Origin: Chaenocephalus aceratus
Lineage: Eukaryota > Chordata > Actinopteri > Perciformes > Channichthyidae
Reading direction: 5' to 3'
Assembly (NCBI GenBank): GCA_023974075.1
Contig: JAMFTG010000255.1
Span: 1-64,000, forward strand
DNA length: 64,000 bases
Position 1 is the first letter of the stretch. Every line of letters begins with the position of its first letter. The position numbers and the translations under genes were made by a program. Positions 29,258 through 41,356 of this stretch are shown here, piece by piece. Under the pieces are notes generated by a model. It did not search any database. It was given only the letters and a program-made list of their open reading frames with translations, and was not told the DNA's origin.

Positions 29258-30321
29258 GCATCAATCTTGATACAGGGTACTTATATGTTAAAGTTTGGAT
29301 TCCTAAAGCTTTTATTCTACTAACCCATCATTCAAGGGTGGTTTCACTATAAGTAATGGGGGTTTTTAGGCGGACATTAGCATTTACATGTTTTTACTAT
29401 GCGCCATCTGAATTTACTTTAAAATAAAAATATCCAGTGTTTCCCATAAATTGATTTATTTGTGGCGGGCCGCCACAATTAAATATCGTTCGCCACAAAT
29501 AGATCTCGTAAAAAAAAATTCTGGTGTCTGTGGTTATTTAAACATTCCCTGATAAACGTTATTCAGTGTCAATAAATGAGTGCTAATCCCAGTATTCTCA
29601 GTGTACAACATCACATGTCATTTCACCTTCGATTCACGGTTTGAAGACGTAGCATTTCGCCACATGCTAATGCTAACCGGAAGTGAAGAATTTTCAGAAT
29701 AAAAGTATTAAGTAAATAGTGTGAACTTCCGGTTTTTTCAGAATAAAACAGATTTAAATTAAATAGTGTATTTAATTCAAAAGTACGCCATATCAACATT
29801 GATTTTAATTTCTAACAGGATGTATGTACATCACTATGTATGTAGTATGTACTGTATAATGTACACATGTAGAGTTGTAGAAAAGACATGGTGTACAGAC
29901 AGTACAGTACGCTCTGACTGTACAGTCACTACAGTGTAGCCTATACTATATAGTAGGTGTGTAACAGTGTAATGTGTATAGTCTACTCTACACTCTACCT
30001 TTCAGCAACGTTTTAGGAATGTAGGCCCAGTCAGCTCAGGGACTGTTTGGTTACTTTAGTTTGGTAAATTAAATAAATGTTTGAACTTTGTAGTAGTTCA
30101 CTGTAGTTGCTGTCATAAGTCATTTGTAGACTAAGTGGCAAACATTTTTTTTTTTACATTTGTACTTTTTAGAGAAATGTGGACACAAGTTGGAAGGGAG
30201 CGCAATAAACCTGAGGAGTTTGAATTTGAGTTGATTATGAGTTAATTTTCAATGAATAATTAGCTCACAATAAGTTCACTTTAGTTACTCACACAACTTG
30301 ACACAAGCCATGGGTTCAGGT

Positions 30322-31133
30322 TAGGGGTGGGCGATATTGAAAAATATGTTATCACGATATTTTCAGGCAGTATCACGATAGGCGATATATATCACGATAT
30401 TTTTTCATGTCGGTTATTATGGTTATTTTTCAAGTTACTTAACAGTACAAGCACCTACAAGGTAACAGAAACTAAAACAAAAAGGAGTAACAGACCAAAA
30501 TAGCATTTCAAGCTGGTTTTATTTCAGAAATGAATCCCTGAATGAACAAGTGAGCAGTGAACATCAATAAACATGAAAAGGAGGGTAAACATAACTAAGT
30601 AAAACATAAAACATCAATGAGGAAAAGTCAGTGCCAAACAATTAAAATGTAAACTTTAGAGTAGACTTGAAGTGTAATAAAAGACTTTAGCATAACTGAA
30701 GGGGAAAACATAAAACGCCACAGCGTCAGTTATGTCTTTCCACCGTTTGCTAGTCTTTTCATAAGGAGCCCCTTTATGGAATGCCTGCCCTATGGTTGCT
30801 CGCTGCAAAGAAAGGGGGCGGGGACTTTGGGAGCGTGTCAAACAACTCGGACTGAACGCAAGCAGAGGTGCGCTGACATTGTGAAATCGATCGGGCTTGA
30901 TATATGTTGAAATTAAAATCAGTAGGTGAGGCTGGGGGAGCGGGAGGGGAAGAGGCTCTCCGTCCGCTGTCATAGCCCCCTGCGCCGCGCACGGAGAGCC
31001 TCTTCCCCTCCCGCTATTTTTTTTTTCCCGATTTTTTTTTTTTTTATCACGATAGGACGATATCTCTGAAAAAGCATATCGTGGAGACCTAATATCGTCA
31101 CGACGATATATATCGTCATATCGCCCACCCCTA
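30322..31133. mobile_element. hAT-type MITE, perfect 8-bp target duplication
   Basis: Ends TAGGGGTGGGCGATAT and ATATCGCCCACCCCTA are perfect inverted repeats. The flanking GTTCAGGT (30314-30321 and 31134-31141) is a perfect 8-bp duplication. Subterminal TATCACGATA/TATATCGTCA repeats are typical of this widespread fish family. Inside, 30937-30961 and 30991-31015 form a perfect 25-bp inverted repeat around GGGAAGAGGCTCTCCG. Confidence 0.95.
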
Positions 31134-31140
31134 GTTCAGG

Positions 31141-31210
31141 TCCGGACTTATAAGTCCGGACCTGAACCTCTGGACTTGAGTCCGGACCTGAACCTGAATG
31201 TGAGTCCAGG
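31141..31210 (+). repeat. short tandem GTCCGGACCTGAAC repeats
   Basis: Three or four degenerate copies of AGTCCGGACCTGAACCT just right of the MITE. The right-hand MITE duplication GTTCAGGT is part of the same word, so the MITE landed in this repeat. Confidence 0.7.
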
Positions 31211-31451
31211 TACGCAGCACTAGTTGGTGGTATGCATACATTTGTCCAAAATGAATGTATTCACTGTTCGTATCACGCCGTAAATCGCAGAGACCCAGCT
31301 CTTCAAATAAGTTATTAGCTAACAAGCATGAAAGGAGCCCAGCTAGCTAGTTGCTAGCTGGGTTGTCGAGGTTAGCACGCTGTGTAACATTATAGCGCTC
31401 CTAACGTTAGTCAACTACCGACTGCATTTAATTCTTTAACTCTGACGCTGA

Positions 31452-31738
31452 ATGATGTTTGCTCCCTCAAACCAGATGAATATAGAAACATATTTTCAGA
31501 GGCAGAAACGGGCTCATCCTGAAGAGGAGCAAACACAGCCTGGAACAGAGGTATTAGCAAGAGTACCTATAGAAACACACGTTGGTGGGACACACGCGGG
31601 AAAGCTGAACAGTCCGACCAGTGTGATTAGCTATCCAATTAATTTGTTTGAAATATTTCCAGGCTTCAACCAGTGCTAGTGTAGCAGCAAGAGAGGGCCA
31701 GGGAGCCGTGGCAGAGCCAGCTAGCTCAAAAGCAGCAG
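31452..31738 (+). pseudogene. hAT transposase N-terminal exons
   Basis: Exon 1 (31452-31550) encodes NIETYFQRQKRAHPEEEQ and ends at GAG|GTATTA. Exon 2 (31663-31738) follows TTTCCAG and encodes ASTSASVAAREGQGAVAEPA, ending CAG|GTGAGA. The spliced phase agrees (TQPGTE-ASTS). A short 'FFxRK' start followed by a Ser/Ala-rich linker is the usual beginning of ZMYM/TTF-type hAT transposases. Confidence 0.65.
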
Positions 31739-31972
31739 GTGAGATTGACAGAAAACACAGAGAGATATAGAAGGAGGTCAGGTGGTCAGAAAACCAGATT
31801 TCTGAGGCATAATTTCTATTCTTCTGTGCCTCCTTTCTGTAATTGTGAAGCAAGCAGCAAGCATAGACGCACTGGATTTGATCCAGAGTGGTTGAATATG
31901 CCTCCATTTTAAGGCCCGGCCACACGAGGACGATAACGGTCGTTTCCGTTACCGTTTTGTGTCATATAGACC

Positions 31973-32606
31973 AGCAGTTATCAAACTGAGGGTACTGCAG
32001 GTGGTCCGTGGAAAAAAGCTAAATGAAATCCACTTTTTATTATCAAGGATTTTCAGGGACCACCTCATATGTGACTAGCTCTATCAAAATCAGTCGTATT
32101 GACCCGAAGACACATTTTGAGTTGTATACACTGTCGGGAAAGAGGAGATTCCTAGCTTTCTAATGATATCAGGCAGTGGGGTAGTGGTCGTTGGGCTCCT
32201 GTTATATATAACAGCGCTGTCTGCTTAGTAGCAATAATGTAGCTCAAGCCTTTATGCAACTTAGGCCTATACATTGTTTATGTTACTTATATGCCTGTGT
32301 GTCCATTGTTTTGAGTCTGTGTGTGTTGAGCGCAGCACCGTCTGCTTTTTGCAGCCCAGTAACTAAAGCATACCGGTAGTTTTTTGTAGACCCGTCTGTC
32401 CGTTTTGTGCACGTGCGTGCGTGCGCACTTGGGGCATTGTTTGGGATGACCCAATTAAAATACCGTCCGCCGTCCTCTTTGAGAAACATACACAACGCAG
32501 ACAGACACCGGTCACAAAAGTATCAGATAGGCTTCAATTGACTTTTGATTGTCTATGATTAACTATAAACAAATATTGGCGTATAAACAAAGTTTGAGAA
32601 CCCCTG
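31973..32606. mobile_element. nested non-autonomous hAT (ATAGACC duplication)
   Basis: Imperfect inverted ends AGCAGTTATCAAACT and AGTTTGAGAACCCCTG. A perfect 7-bp direct repeat ATAGACC lies on both sides (31966-31972 and 32607-32613). No coding region. Confidence 0.75.
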
Positions 32607-32733
32607 ATAGACCGTCGCCACACTAGACGACAGAATATGGCACTAAACGACTACGGTAACGGGTCCCAAGGTGGATAGAACGGCATACGCAACGCTCTGG
32701 GGGGTCAAACGGCTCCGTGTGTACGCCCTACAC

Positions 32734-33945
32734 CAGGGGTCGGCAACCCGCGGCCCTTTAAGCGCTCTGCTCTGGCTCCCTCGAACTCAGACAAAAATAA
32801 GAAGGAAATAAAATAAAAGTATTTGTAGGACTATTTATATTTTGTTGCATGGTTGAAAATGTTTTGTATCTTGCTTGTATTTTGAGGTGATACTGTGACA
32901 CATAAATAAAAAACAAAACGGTTTTAATTAGGTCAACTAAAATATGCGTCGCATCCTGCTACGGTCCCGCCCGAGCGCCTTTTCTCGGAGTCGAATAACC
33001 CCCGGCTCGATGAGCGAACTATGGACAAATCAAAGAAAAGTACCGGAGGAACACAGGATTTAATTCTGCGTGGACAGAGTTATCTGCTTTCACAGCAAAC
33101 GATGCTGGTTTACCGGGATGTCTGATATGTAGAGAGAAGTTGTCAACGGTGGTGCAGCCTTTACGTATCGAGGAACAACACGGGAGAGGAAGACAGCTGA
33201 CGATCTTCAGTCATAATTCAATGGGGTATGTAATTTATTTCAGAAGACACTTTTTGTTATATTCCATGGAATGCTCTTAACGTCCCGATAGCAATGAATA
33301 TATTAAATGCTTTGACAATAAATACATACAAAAATGTATCTCTGGAAGACGTAGCGCTGTAAAAAGCACGACCAATCATCTGAGCCGGCCCGGCTAAATA
33401 ACCGGATGGCCTACCTGCCTGTCAGCCTTCCATCTGTGCACAAACTAATCTCGTGCCCTCATTGGTCATGTGCGCGGTCGTGTGTGTTGGAGGAGGGGCT
33501 CTGTGAGGAAGTTTGAAGGAAGAGGCAGATTTTTTCCGGTTGGGAATTTCAAATTCTAGCGCACTCGAGCTGGTTTTCTCCATTCTTACCTTTAACTCTT
33601 TTTAGGCTGCAGCTATATGTTTTATTTATTTCAAAGTGGGCCCATTTTAATAATATTTTTTTTCCTTCCAATGTGCAGAGGACTCCCCGAGAGCTGCGTT
33701 TCATTTATTTTAAAGTAGGCCTGTGTATTATTTTAAATTCTCCTTATAAGAGTTCTTTGTTTCTTATTAGAGGTTACAGTTTTATATCATGTAATAAATA
33801 GCCTAATAAATGCAAAAAACCCTGTAGTTTTTGTTTGATATAACAATAAAAATCTATGAAATATTTTTTTGCGGCTCCAGACAAAAAAATGTTTTGGAAA
33901 AAGGAGCAAAATGGCTCTTTCGGTCAAAAAGGTTGCAGACCCCTG
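32734..33945 (+). mobile_element. nested Charlie-like hAT with N-terminal finger relic
   Basis: Ends CAGGGGTCGGCAACC and GGTTGCAGACCCCTG are inverted (one mismatch). Flanks CCCTACAC and CCCTATAA agree at 6 of 8 bases. At 33057-33160 one frame reads FNSAWTELSAFTANDAGLPG, then CLICREKLSTV, which is the start of a Charlie/GTF2IRD2-like transposase zinc finger. The rest is decayed. Confidence 0.85.
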
Positions 33946-34633
33946 CCCTATAAGATCATTTTCTGATAATGATGAGGCAATAGCCCCGCCTCTCCCCACC
34001 TCTGCTGCTCACCCCGCGTCAAAGTAAACTGCACACTGAATTCAGGTTATTTATCTTTCTCTCGATATGGACCTAAACGGAGACACCTCTCAACTACCTA
34101 ACTAGTTATAAATATGTTTATTTTTACTGTCGGCCGGGTCACTGATTACTGGATCAGCTGCTGCATGAGACAGACACTGACGCTGTCCGAAGAGAGGGAG
34201 GAGAAAGAGAGGCTCCGTGTATTTTATTATTATATTATATAGAGTCGTTATTCATTTGTTTTAAAGCTCAATAAATAACAAAGAAGACCTTTGACCGCAC
34301 TTTTAATCATTTTGTCGGAAGATTTAAACTTTAATACACGCTGACTGGCGAAAAACTCCCTCGGCCCCCACCGCGGAGAATAAACAGAAGGGCAACCATG
34401 ACAACCATGCTTCTTCGCTGCTTTTGTGGAGGAAGTTACAGCGCCACCTACAGCTCCTGCATGGACTGCAGCTTCTCCAGTGGTTGGAGCTAAACGGAGC
34501 GGTCTCGTGTGGACAGAAACTTTCCGGTGTCTATTGCGTGTGGACGGAAGCCTTTTTTGCGATTGCGTTTGCATATGCGTTTTACCGTTATCGTCCTCGT
34601 GTGGCCGGGGCCTAAGCCATGGCTATACCACAC

Positions 34634-34684
34634 TAGGGCTGTACCCGAATATTCGAATAGTCGAATTATTCGGGTACAGCCCTA
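34634..34684. mobile_element. 51-bp minimal hAT-type element
   Basis: Near-palindromic: TAGGGCTGTACCCGAATA-TTCG...CGAATTATTCGGGTACAGCCCTA. A perfect 8-bp duplication TACCACAC flanks it (34626-34633 and 34685-34692). It is little more than two joined inverted repeats and interrupts the transposase reading frame. Confidence 0.9.
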
Positions 34685-34850
34685 TACCACACACAGCATG
34701 GTCAATTTGATGAATGGGCTGAGCACTACCCCTGCCTGAGCCTCCTTGCGGGCATAGGACTAGTTATCCCCGTTTCTAGTGTCAACTGTGAACGCGATTT
34801 CTCGGCGGTGAACAGAAAAAGCATCACTTTGAAAAGCACAACAAATGATT
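34685..34850 (+). pseudogene. hAT transposase C-terminal dimerisation region
   Basis: The frame reads YHTQHGQFDEWAEHYPCLSL, then LAGIGLVIPVSSVNCERDFS, then AVNRKSITLKS. The PVSSVNCERxFSAxNR stretch is the conserved C-terminal signature of hAT transposases. It belongs to the 6-kb element and is in the right order and strand relative to the N-terminal exons at 31.5 kb. Confidence 0.85.
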
Positions 34851-35345
34851 ATGCATTTCCTTTATTAGTTCAGTTTGTGGTATTCCATTTTGCTTCATCC
34901 TCAGGTGAAAACAGACCTCCGAAACCAGCTCCAAGGAGAACACCTGGCTGCTTGCTTATAAATGGACCCTGTCCTGAGGCCTTCCCTTAAGACAGGGCAT
35001 TAGAATATTTGTTCAGGAAGCCCCGTCAAATCGGTTGTCAAGACAAAGGGTGCAAACTTTGCAACAAGTCGGCTGCAAAGTTTGCACATTGTCCGAACAT
35101 CTGAAGCGTTGTGTAGCCGAGCCACATTTTATTTTGTTTGTTTGTTAGACATCCTAGTGGTGGTGTTCCAGGCGGGATTTGAACTCGGCACTTAGCCCTC
35201 AGTTACTCCAGGGAGAATGTAATTAAATGTAAATGTATGTAATCTAATGTAAATCACTTTGGAATAAGGCGTCTGCTAATTATATTTTTGGGAGAATAAA
35301 CCCCACAGATCCTCAACTCCGGTGTGGCTCACTCAGTTACAACGC

Positions 35346-35370
35346 GGGGGGGGGGGGGGGGGGGGGGGGT
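35346..35370 (+). repeat. poly-G run
   Basis: About 24 consecutive G, followed by GC-rich GGCCGCCAGGGGG words, near the right end of the 6-kb hAT. Confidence 0.85.
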
Positions 35371-36044
35371 GGCCGCCAGGGGGTGCCCGCCGGGGGGTGC
35401 CCCCACAAATAGAATCAAATTATGTGGGAAACACTAACATCTATATTGATTCTGACACTTCTACATCCAACTCACAGATGTAACCTTGCTTTGAGAATTG
35501 TTTTATTAATTTTACCCCTTTTAGAAGTGAAGATAGTCATTTGTTGTGTTTCGTGGCATTTTCGAGCCTGAAACCTGAAAAACAGGCTCAGGGCTTAACA
35601 GGTTAACTGATTTAAATGCGGAAACTGGGGTTATTCATCAGGATTTCGTATGACTTGACTTGCTTGACTCTCACCCCAGTAACTTGAGACTTGCACTGTA
35701 TGACTTACTCCCACCTCTGGTATACACGAGACAGAGGGAGACGGCATCCTGTCACTGCGAGTCTCAGTATGATCTGTTGGTCCATCCCTTATAGAACTAT
35801 CTCTTTACGTCAGTGATGGGAATTCCGGTTCTTTTTAGCGAGTCATTTGCCTCAGTTCACGCGCGGGAGCCACTAGCACCCCCGCGCACATCGCGTCCAA
35901 ATCGCGCACGTTCCCTGTTGTCCTGTGGCAGGCACCGCCGATGTCGGGGAAACGATCTTCAATACTCCAAAAAAAATCCCACCAGACTCCTTTGCCCCTC
36001 CAACAGAGGGATGTCTTTTGACATTTTAAGTGATAAAAACTCTC

Positions 36045-36835
36045 CACCTCTCAGAGAGTCCTTCACCTCACTGAGCTGCAGCTATCAGCCTCTCAGTCTA
36101 CAGGAGAGGACTCTCCTCCACCTCTCAAGAGTCCCCTTCACCCACCTCACTGAGCTGTAAGCTATCAGCCTCTCAGTCTACAGGAGAGGACCTTCTCCCT
36201 CCACCTCTCAAGAGTCCTTCACCTCACTGAGCTGTAGCTATCAGCCTCTCAGTCTACAGGAGAGGACTCTCCTCCACCCCTCAGAGAGTCCTTCACCTCA
36301 CTGAGCTGTAGCTATCAGCCTCATCAGTCTGACAGGAGAGACTCTCCTCCACCCCTCAAGAGTCCTTCACCTCACTGAGCTGTAGCTATCAGCCTCTCAG
36401 TCTACAGGAGAGGACTCTCCTCCACCCTCAAGAGTCCCTTCACCTCACTGAGCTGTAGCTATCAGCCCTCTCAGTCTGACAGGAGAGGACTCTCCTCCAC
36501 CTCTCAAGAGTCCTTCACCTCACTGAGCTGTAGCCATCAGCCTCTCAGTCTGACAGGAGAGGACTCTCCTCCACCCCTCAAGAGTCCTTCCCCTCACTGA
36601 GCTGCAGCTTATCAGCCTCTCAGTCTACAGGAGAGGACTCTCCTCCACCTCTCAAGAGTCCTTCACCTCACTGAGCTGTAGCTATCAGCCTCTCAGTCTA
36701 CAGGAGAGGACTCTCCTCCACCTCTCAAGAGTCCTTCACCTCACTGAGCTGCAGCTATCAGCCTCTCAGTCTACAGGAGAGGACTCTCCTCCACCTCTCA
36801 AGAGTCCTTCACCTCACTGAGCTGTAGCTCGCAGC
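36045..36835 (+). repeat. ~73-bp minisatellite
   Basis: About eleven copies of a unit with CCTCTCAAGAGTCCTTCACC, TCACTGAGCTGTAGCTATCA and GCCTCTCAGTCTACAGGAGA. Many single-base indels between copies. The region before it (35808-36040) starts GTGATGGGAATTCCGGTTCT, like the end of a common fish DNA element. From 36840 to 37570 I recognise nothing certain. Confidence 0.93.
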
Positions 36836-37573
36836 GGGGAAATTATTTTACAACTAAAGACGCAGCTACACAAAGACGCAGCATGTGCACGGCTCTGAGA
36901 ATCTGCCTTGGTGCAAAGCAGGATGAAAACATGGTACGGAGTTTCATTGCTTTGGGCGTTCTCCTCAATCAGCCAGAGGAATGGATTTGATGGTGAAGCT
37001 CTGACTCAGCGCTCTACAGAGAGCGGAGAGGGGAGAGACCGGTTCACGGACTTTCTGCATCGTAAAAGTGGGGGGGTCTAAACTAATCATTTTAAAAAGG
37101 TGGGGGGACTTGTCCCACCCTCATGGCTGCGACGCCCATGCATCCATGAAATTAATATGGAGATTAAAGGATGCGCCACCTTACCAAATGTCCACCTGGC
37201 CCTCCACTCAACCATTGGCCGCTGGGACCCTCTATGATGGACTCCACCTACACTGAGAGAGGGTGGGATATTTGCAAAGACTCAAAGATGCAGCCCTGGG
37301 ATGCAAGTCCTCCCACCCCCTCCTCTACTAGAGGCTTTATAGATCCTCCCAGACCGCTTCCTCCCCATCACCACCCCAGGATCACCACCCCTGCTGTGAG
37401 GAGAACACAACCGCTCAGCCTGGACCTCCCACTCCCACGTCCCTAACACAACCCAGAGGAGGCTACTTTCCCAGCTCACCCCCTGCACGACATCAGGATG
37501 ATGATGCTGCACCCTCCCTCTCCCCGCTTCCTCTGAACTGGGAGACATCAGGATGAAGCTGCACCCTCCCTTA

Positions 37574-37680
37574 GTGTTGTCACGATACCAACATTTTGGT
37601 TTCGATACCGATACCAAGTCAAGAATTGCGATTCCGATTCTTTTTCGATACTTTTCTTAAAAAAAAGGGAAACACGGAAT
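37574..37680 (+). mobile_element. one end of a hAT-like MITE
   Basis: TTAGTGTTGTCACGATACCA, then GATACCGATACCAAGTC, is a familiar fish MITE terminus. The matching inverted end was not found nearby, so the element is truncated or disrupted. Confidence 0.5.
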
Positions 37681-38095
37681 ATCGGCTTTAAAATTAGGAA
37701 TAACAGATGATGTTAGCAGTCAGAACAACTAAAGCAGCAGTTAGTAAGAACAGAAACCCCAAAGAGTCACATCTAATATAAATATATATAAAAGCATTTA
37801 TTTTAATTGTGTAGCAGTGAGTTTAACATTCTGGCAGCACTGTTGAGCATTTTGAAAATGTATTTTCATGCCTCTGTGCAAGGCTTAGTCTTTCTATCTT
37901 TATAGCCACTGGTGTAACTAAGTTCATAAACTCAAGTACTACTTGGGTACAATTTTGAGATACTTGTACTTTATTTAAGTATTTCAATGTTTCTTTTGCT
38001 ACTTTGTACTTTTACTTTACCTCCACTACAGTTCAGAGGTACATGGTGTACTTCAACTCACTACTACATGTATTGAATCAGACTTTAGTTCCACC

Positions 38096-38445
38096 TGGAG
38101 TGAATCCACCAGCTACCCTGCAGTCTACAAAGTACTTCAGACTAGCTGCACCTCCACCAGCTACCCTGCAGTCTACAAAGTACTTCAGCTGCTCCTTCAC
38201 CAGCTCCCCTGCAGTCTACAAAGTACTTCAGACGAGCTGCACCTCCACCAGCTACCCTGCAGTCTACAAAGTACTTCAGACGAGCTGCACCTCCACCAGC
38301 TACCCTGCAGTCTACAAAGTACTTCAGACTAGCTGCTCCTTCACCAGCTACCCTGCAGTCTACAAAGTACTTCAGACTAGCTGCACCTTCACCAGCTACC
38401 CTGCAGTCTACAAAGTACTTCAGACTAGCTGCACCTCCACCAGCT
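38096..38445 (+). repeat. 48-bp minisatellite
   Basis: Seven copies of CTGCAGTCTACAAAGTACTT plus CAGACTAGCTGCACC and CCACCAGCTACC. The unit belongs to the surrounding interspersed repeat (37910-38100, TACTTTATTTAAGTATTT type), from which it expanded. Confidence 0.9.
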
Positions 38446-38589
38446 TTGAGAACACTTTCATGATCAATCATTATAAAACATATCATATATATTATTCTGA
38501 AATGGACCAATCTGCACAACGAATACTTTCACTGTCTTTCACTATATTTAGATTGAGGGACTTTTACTGAAACAGAGTATTCCTACTCA

Positions 38590-38870
38590 GGCTCACTTTA
38601 TGCTGCGTTTCCATTGCAGTTTAGGAACTGGGGCAGTAACTATAGTAACGCAGTGTAGGCGGAGCCGTGACGTCATCTTCAATGCGAAACACAAAACCAA
38701 CCGTTAGCTGTTAGCACTCAGAGCTCTCAGCTCCTCATATCTGCTCAGAAACTAGACAGAAGTTAAACAAGTACAAACCACAGACTGCCTGTGTCATGGA
38801 GAATACAGTCGCTGCTTTATTTATGTCTGGAGGCCGTTGTTGTGAGTGAGGACGGTCGGAGCATATACAA
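38590..38870 (+). repeat. dispersed 280-bp repeat, copy 1
   Basis: About 90% identical by eye to 61384-61665: GTTTAGGAACTGGGG, AACTATAGTAACGCAGTGTA, GGCGGAGCCGTGACGTCA, and CATGGAGAATACAGTCGCTG are all shared. It contains a CRE-like TGACGTCA. Probably the internal part of a Harbinger-type MITE. Confidence 0.85.
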
Positions 38871-39764
38871 GACGCCCGCCTGGCGGAAACGCTGACATTA
38901 GGAATATGTTGTGATGAAGTGCACACTGACCTGAGCTCCAGGGCCTCTTTCTTCTTCAATGTATCCATTTAGTCATGTGCTAAGCAGAGGAGAACATGAT
39001 AGAAAGGTCAGATAGTTATAAACGCTACATGCAAATGACTTTAACCCTTACTATAAAAAGTTATTATTATTAATATAATACAAATATTTAGATGTAATTC
39101 ATCATAATCTGTGTAGCAATTTACAGCTCAGTTTGTTCACTTTTATTTCATTAAAATGACTTTATTCACATAGAAAGTGACATTAATGGTTGTTTGAACC
39201 ACGGTTATAACGCTACCTGTGTCATTAACTATCACCAAGTTAACACAGAAAGCAAACATTAGCTAGTGAGACTGTTTAATGTACTCCATGTATACAGTAC
39301 TTTCTGTATATTGTGTATTCTTTAGATACTCTAGTAGTGATATGTGTCCTGTGTGCTTGCTGCTAATGTTTCATTTTATTATCTTATTGCATCTTATAAA
39401 TATGTTTAACTCGTGTAATGCCTGAAAACACTTCTGCTGGGACACAATCATTTCCCAGTTTAAGATAAATCATTATTTAAATGAAGTGTAACTATTTATC
39501 TAATGAGCTAAACCGCCGCTTAGCTTAGCGTTAGCTGCTAACTGAAGAACCCCATTCATTTCAATGGGAAAAATGCTACGTCACGGTGAATGACGATGCT
39601 AATAAGCTAGTTAGCATATATTTAAAACCATACCTATGGTAAAGAGCACCAACACAACAACTCAAACTGTCTTAAAGACAACTGGTGTAATAAATAACTA
39701 ACAAAGTCAGCTGAGCATTACAAATCAACCGTTACTCACCCAGAGCCGAATTGGAATAATAACT

Positions 39765-39930
39765 GTAGCTGTTAGCCGATAGCTTGTAGCCGTTAGCTGT
39801 TAGCCGATAGCTTGTAGCCGTTAGCTGTTAGCCGATAGCTTGTAGACTTTAGCTGTTAGCCGATAGCTTGTAGACTTTAGCTGTTAGCCGATGGCTTGTA
39901 GACTTTAGCTGTTAGCCGATGGCTTTTAGA
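39765..39930 (+). repeat. 28-bp minisatellite
   Basis: About six copies of GCTGTTAGCCGATAGCTTGT plus AGACTTTA. The surrounding 38.9-40.1 kb is AT-rich with no gene seen. Confidence 0.9.
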
Positions 39931-40139
39931 CTTTATTTAAAGATAATTTGAGACTATTTTTGGCTCACATTTTAAGTTTTGTTGTGAGTTTCTTTCTTCC
40001 AAGATTACAGCTGTTGTGTTGAATAAGATAACTTCTGATTCATGATGAACTGTAAGCTAAGCTAACAGGTGTAAATACACTTAATGAAACCTCTGTAGGT
40101 TTTTAATCCACTCACTTCGTCTTCGCCTTCGTCTCTCGG

Positions 40140-40255
40140 TTTTTGAGTAGCATGAAGCTGCAGCGTCGGAGACAGCACTTGTGGAACCGCACACACAGGT
40201 CACGGCGGCACGTGACGGAGCACGTTCACATTTATGTGAACGTCAACGCAGAGAA
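40140..40255 (+). repeat. inverted-repeat arm, partner of 42925-43110
   Basis: The reverse complement matches 42925-43110: ATGAAGCTGCAGCGTCGGAG, ACACACAGGTC, CACGTGACGGAGCACG, then GTTCACAT. The arms bracket about 2.7 kb and may be ends of a composite element. Confidence 0.65.
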
Positions 40256-41356
40256 TGTGAGCAATGTGAAGTGCTTTTACAGTTTTATTTGTTTAACATT
40301 AATAACAATTCCGGTGTCTTGAAATGAAGTGTGATTAGCTAACATTAACTATGATAGTGTTAAGGCAATACAAACACACATCTGTTTGCTTATGATAGCT
40401 TCTAACCGTATTAAAGTCTCTAAAAACAACTATTCGTTAGCTATAGCTTTCGGCAAAAGCATTACCAAAAGCATTAGCTTCGTTAGCATATTTGATCCTT
40501 TGTTTAATGAAACTAGCGTGATTTTGGCAAGCCCAACTAGGTGTCATAGTTGAGTAATTGAATCACTCATTACAGTAAGAGTGTGAGTAATGTGAATCAT
40601 GTTTTTTAAAGTTAACAACTATTCTGTTGTATTGAACAGCCATACGAGCAACAAGTGCTAAATGTAATCTGTTAGCCTATGATGACTCGCTGCAAAACCA
40701 ACTGTTAACCATTTTGTTTATTTGTTTAATGAAACTGTGTTATGGTTATGTTATTTGAGGCTTTTATCCAAAGTGACTCACAAAAAACATAAAATAACCA
40801 CAATTAACATTAGAATTTCAATACAAATAGTTACATAGTCAAGTTACATTACTTATTACAATTTAACAGGGTAATTACTCATCTGTAACCTACTACATTT
40901 AAAAAAAGTAAACTTCCCAACCCTAATGATTAATTATAGTCAGCTAATTAATTAAACTTCAACGGATGCCAAAAGCATGTCAATATGTCCACTACATTAA
41001 ATCAGCAGTAGCCTAAGTTCTGTCTTCAGTGTAAATGCTTCTTTAATAATCATTGTATTACAATTTGAATTGTTAGTAAATTCTAGAGCCCTGAAGGCAG
41101 GAGAGACTGAAAAGAGTCAAGGGAAGCTTATAAAAGTTAACAGCATTTAATTACACAAAAGATGCGGTGGTGTACAACATGAAATGTGGAGTGGAGGCGG
41201 CTCTCCCCATGCGTCCGGTCAGTCCGGGTCAGCCGGAGGAAGAGGTCAATCTTTGGCTTGCTCTTCCTGTTGTCATCTGAGGTCTTCTCCTATTGGCCGA
41301 CGTCGTCGGGGGGCGGGTCCAATGCAATTCCTGCCTTGTTCTGTCGTTAAATTACA

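Larger units (their letters stand above)
31912..34613. mobile_element. inverted-repeat element with two nested hATs
   Basis: Ends AGGCCCGGCCACACGAGGAC...ATAACGG and the inverse ...CCGTTAT CGTCCTCGTGTGGCCGGGGCCT match over about 28 bp with a single-base gap. No clear target duplication. It is about 2.7 kb in total, but under 1 kb without the nested elements at 31973-32606 and 32734-33945. Confidence 0.8.
29435..35435 (+). mobile_element. 6-kb decayed hAT transposon with nested insertions
   Basis: The ends CAGTGTTTCCCATAAATTGA (left) and TCAAATTATGTGGGAAACACT (right) are inverted. The element carries both ends of a hAT transposase: N-terminal exons at 31452-31550 and 31663-31738, and the C-terminal dimerisation region at 34685-34850. 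The catalytic middle is replaced by other elements. A second copy of its first ~300 bp occurs at 41357-41660. Short related bases (AATATC and AACATC) flank it as a possible target duplication. Confidence 0.8.
29258..35606 (+). repeat. interspersed repeat X, split by the 6-kb hAT
   Basis: 29258-29434 and 35437-35606 match one continuous copy at 54966-55314. The join point in that copy is inside AATAAAAACATCTATATTG. This dates repeat X before the hAT insertion. Confidence 0.8.
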
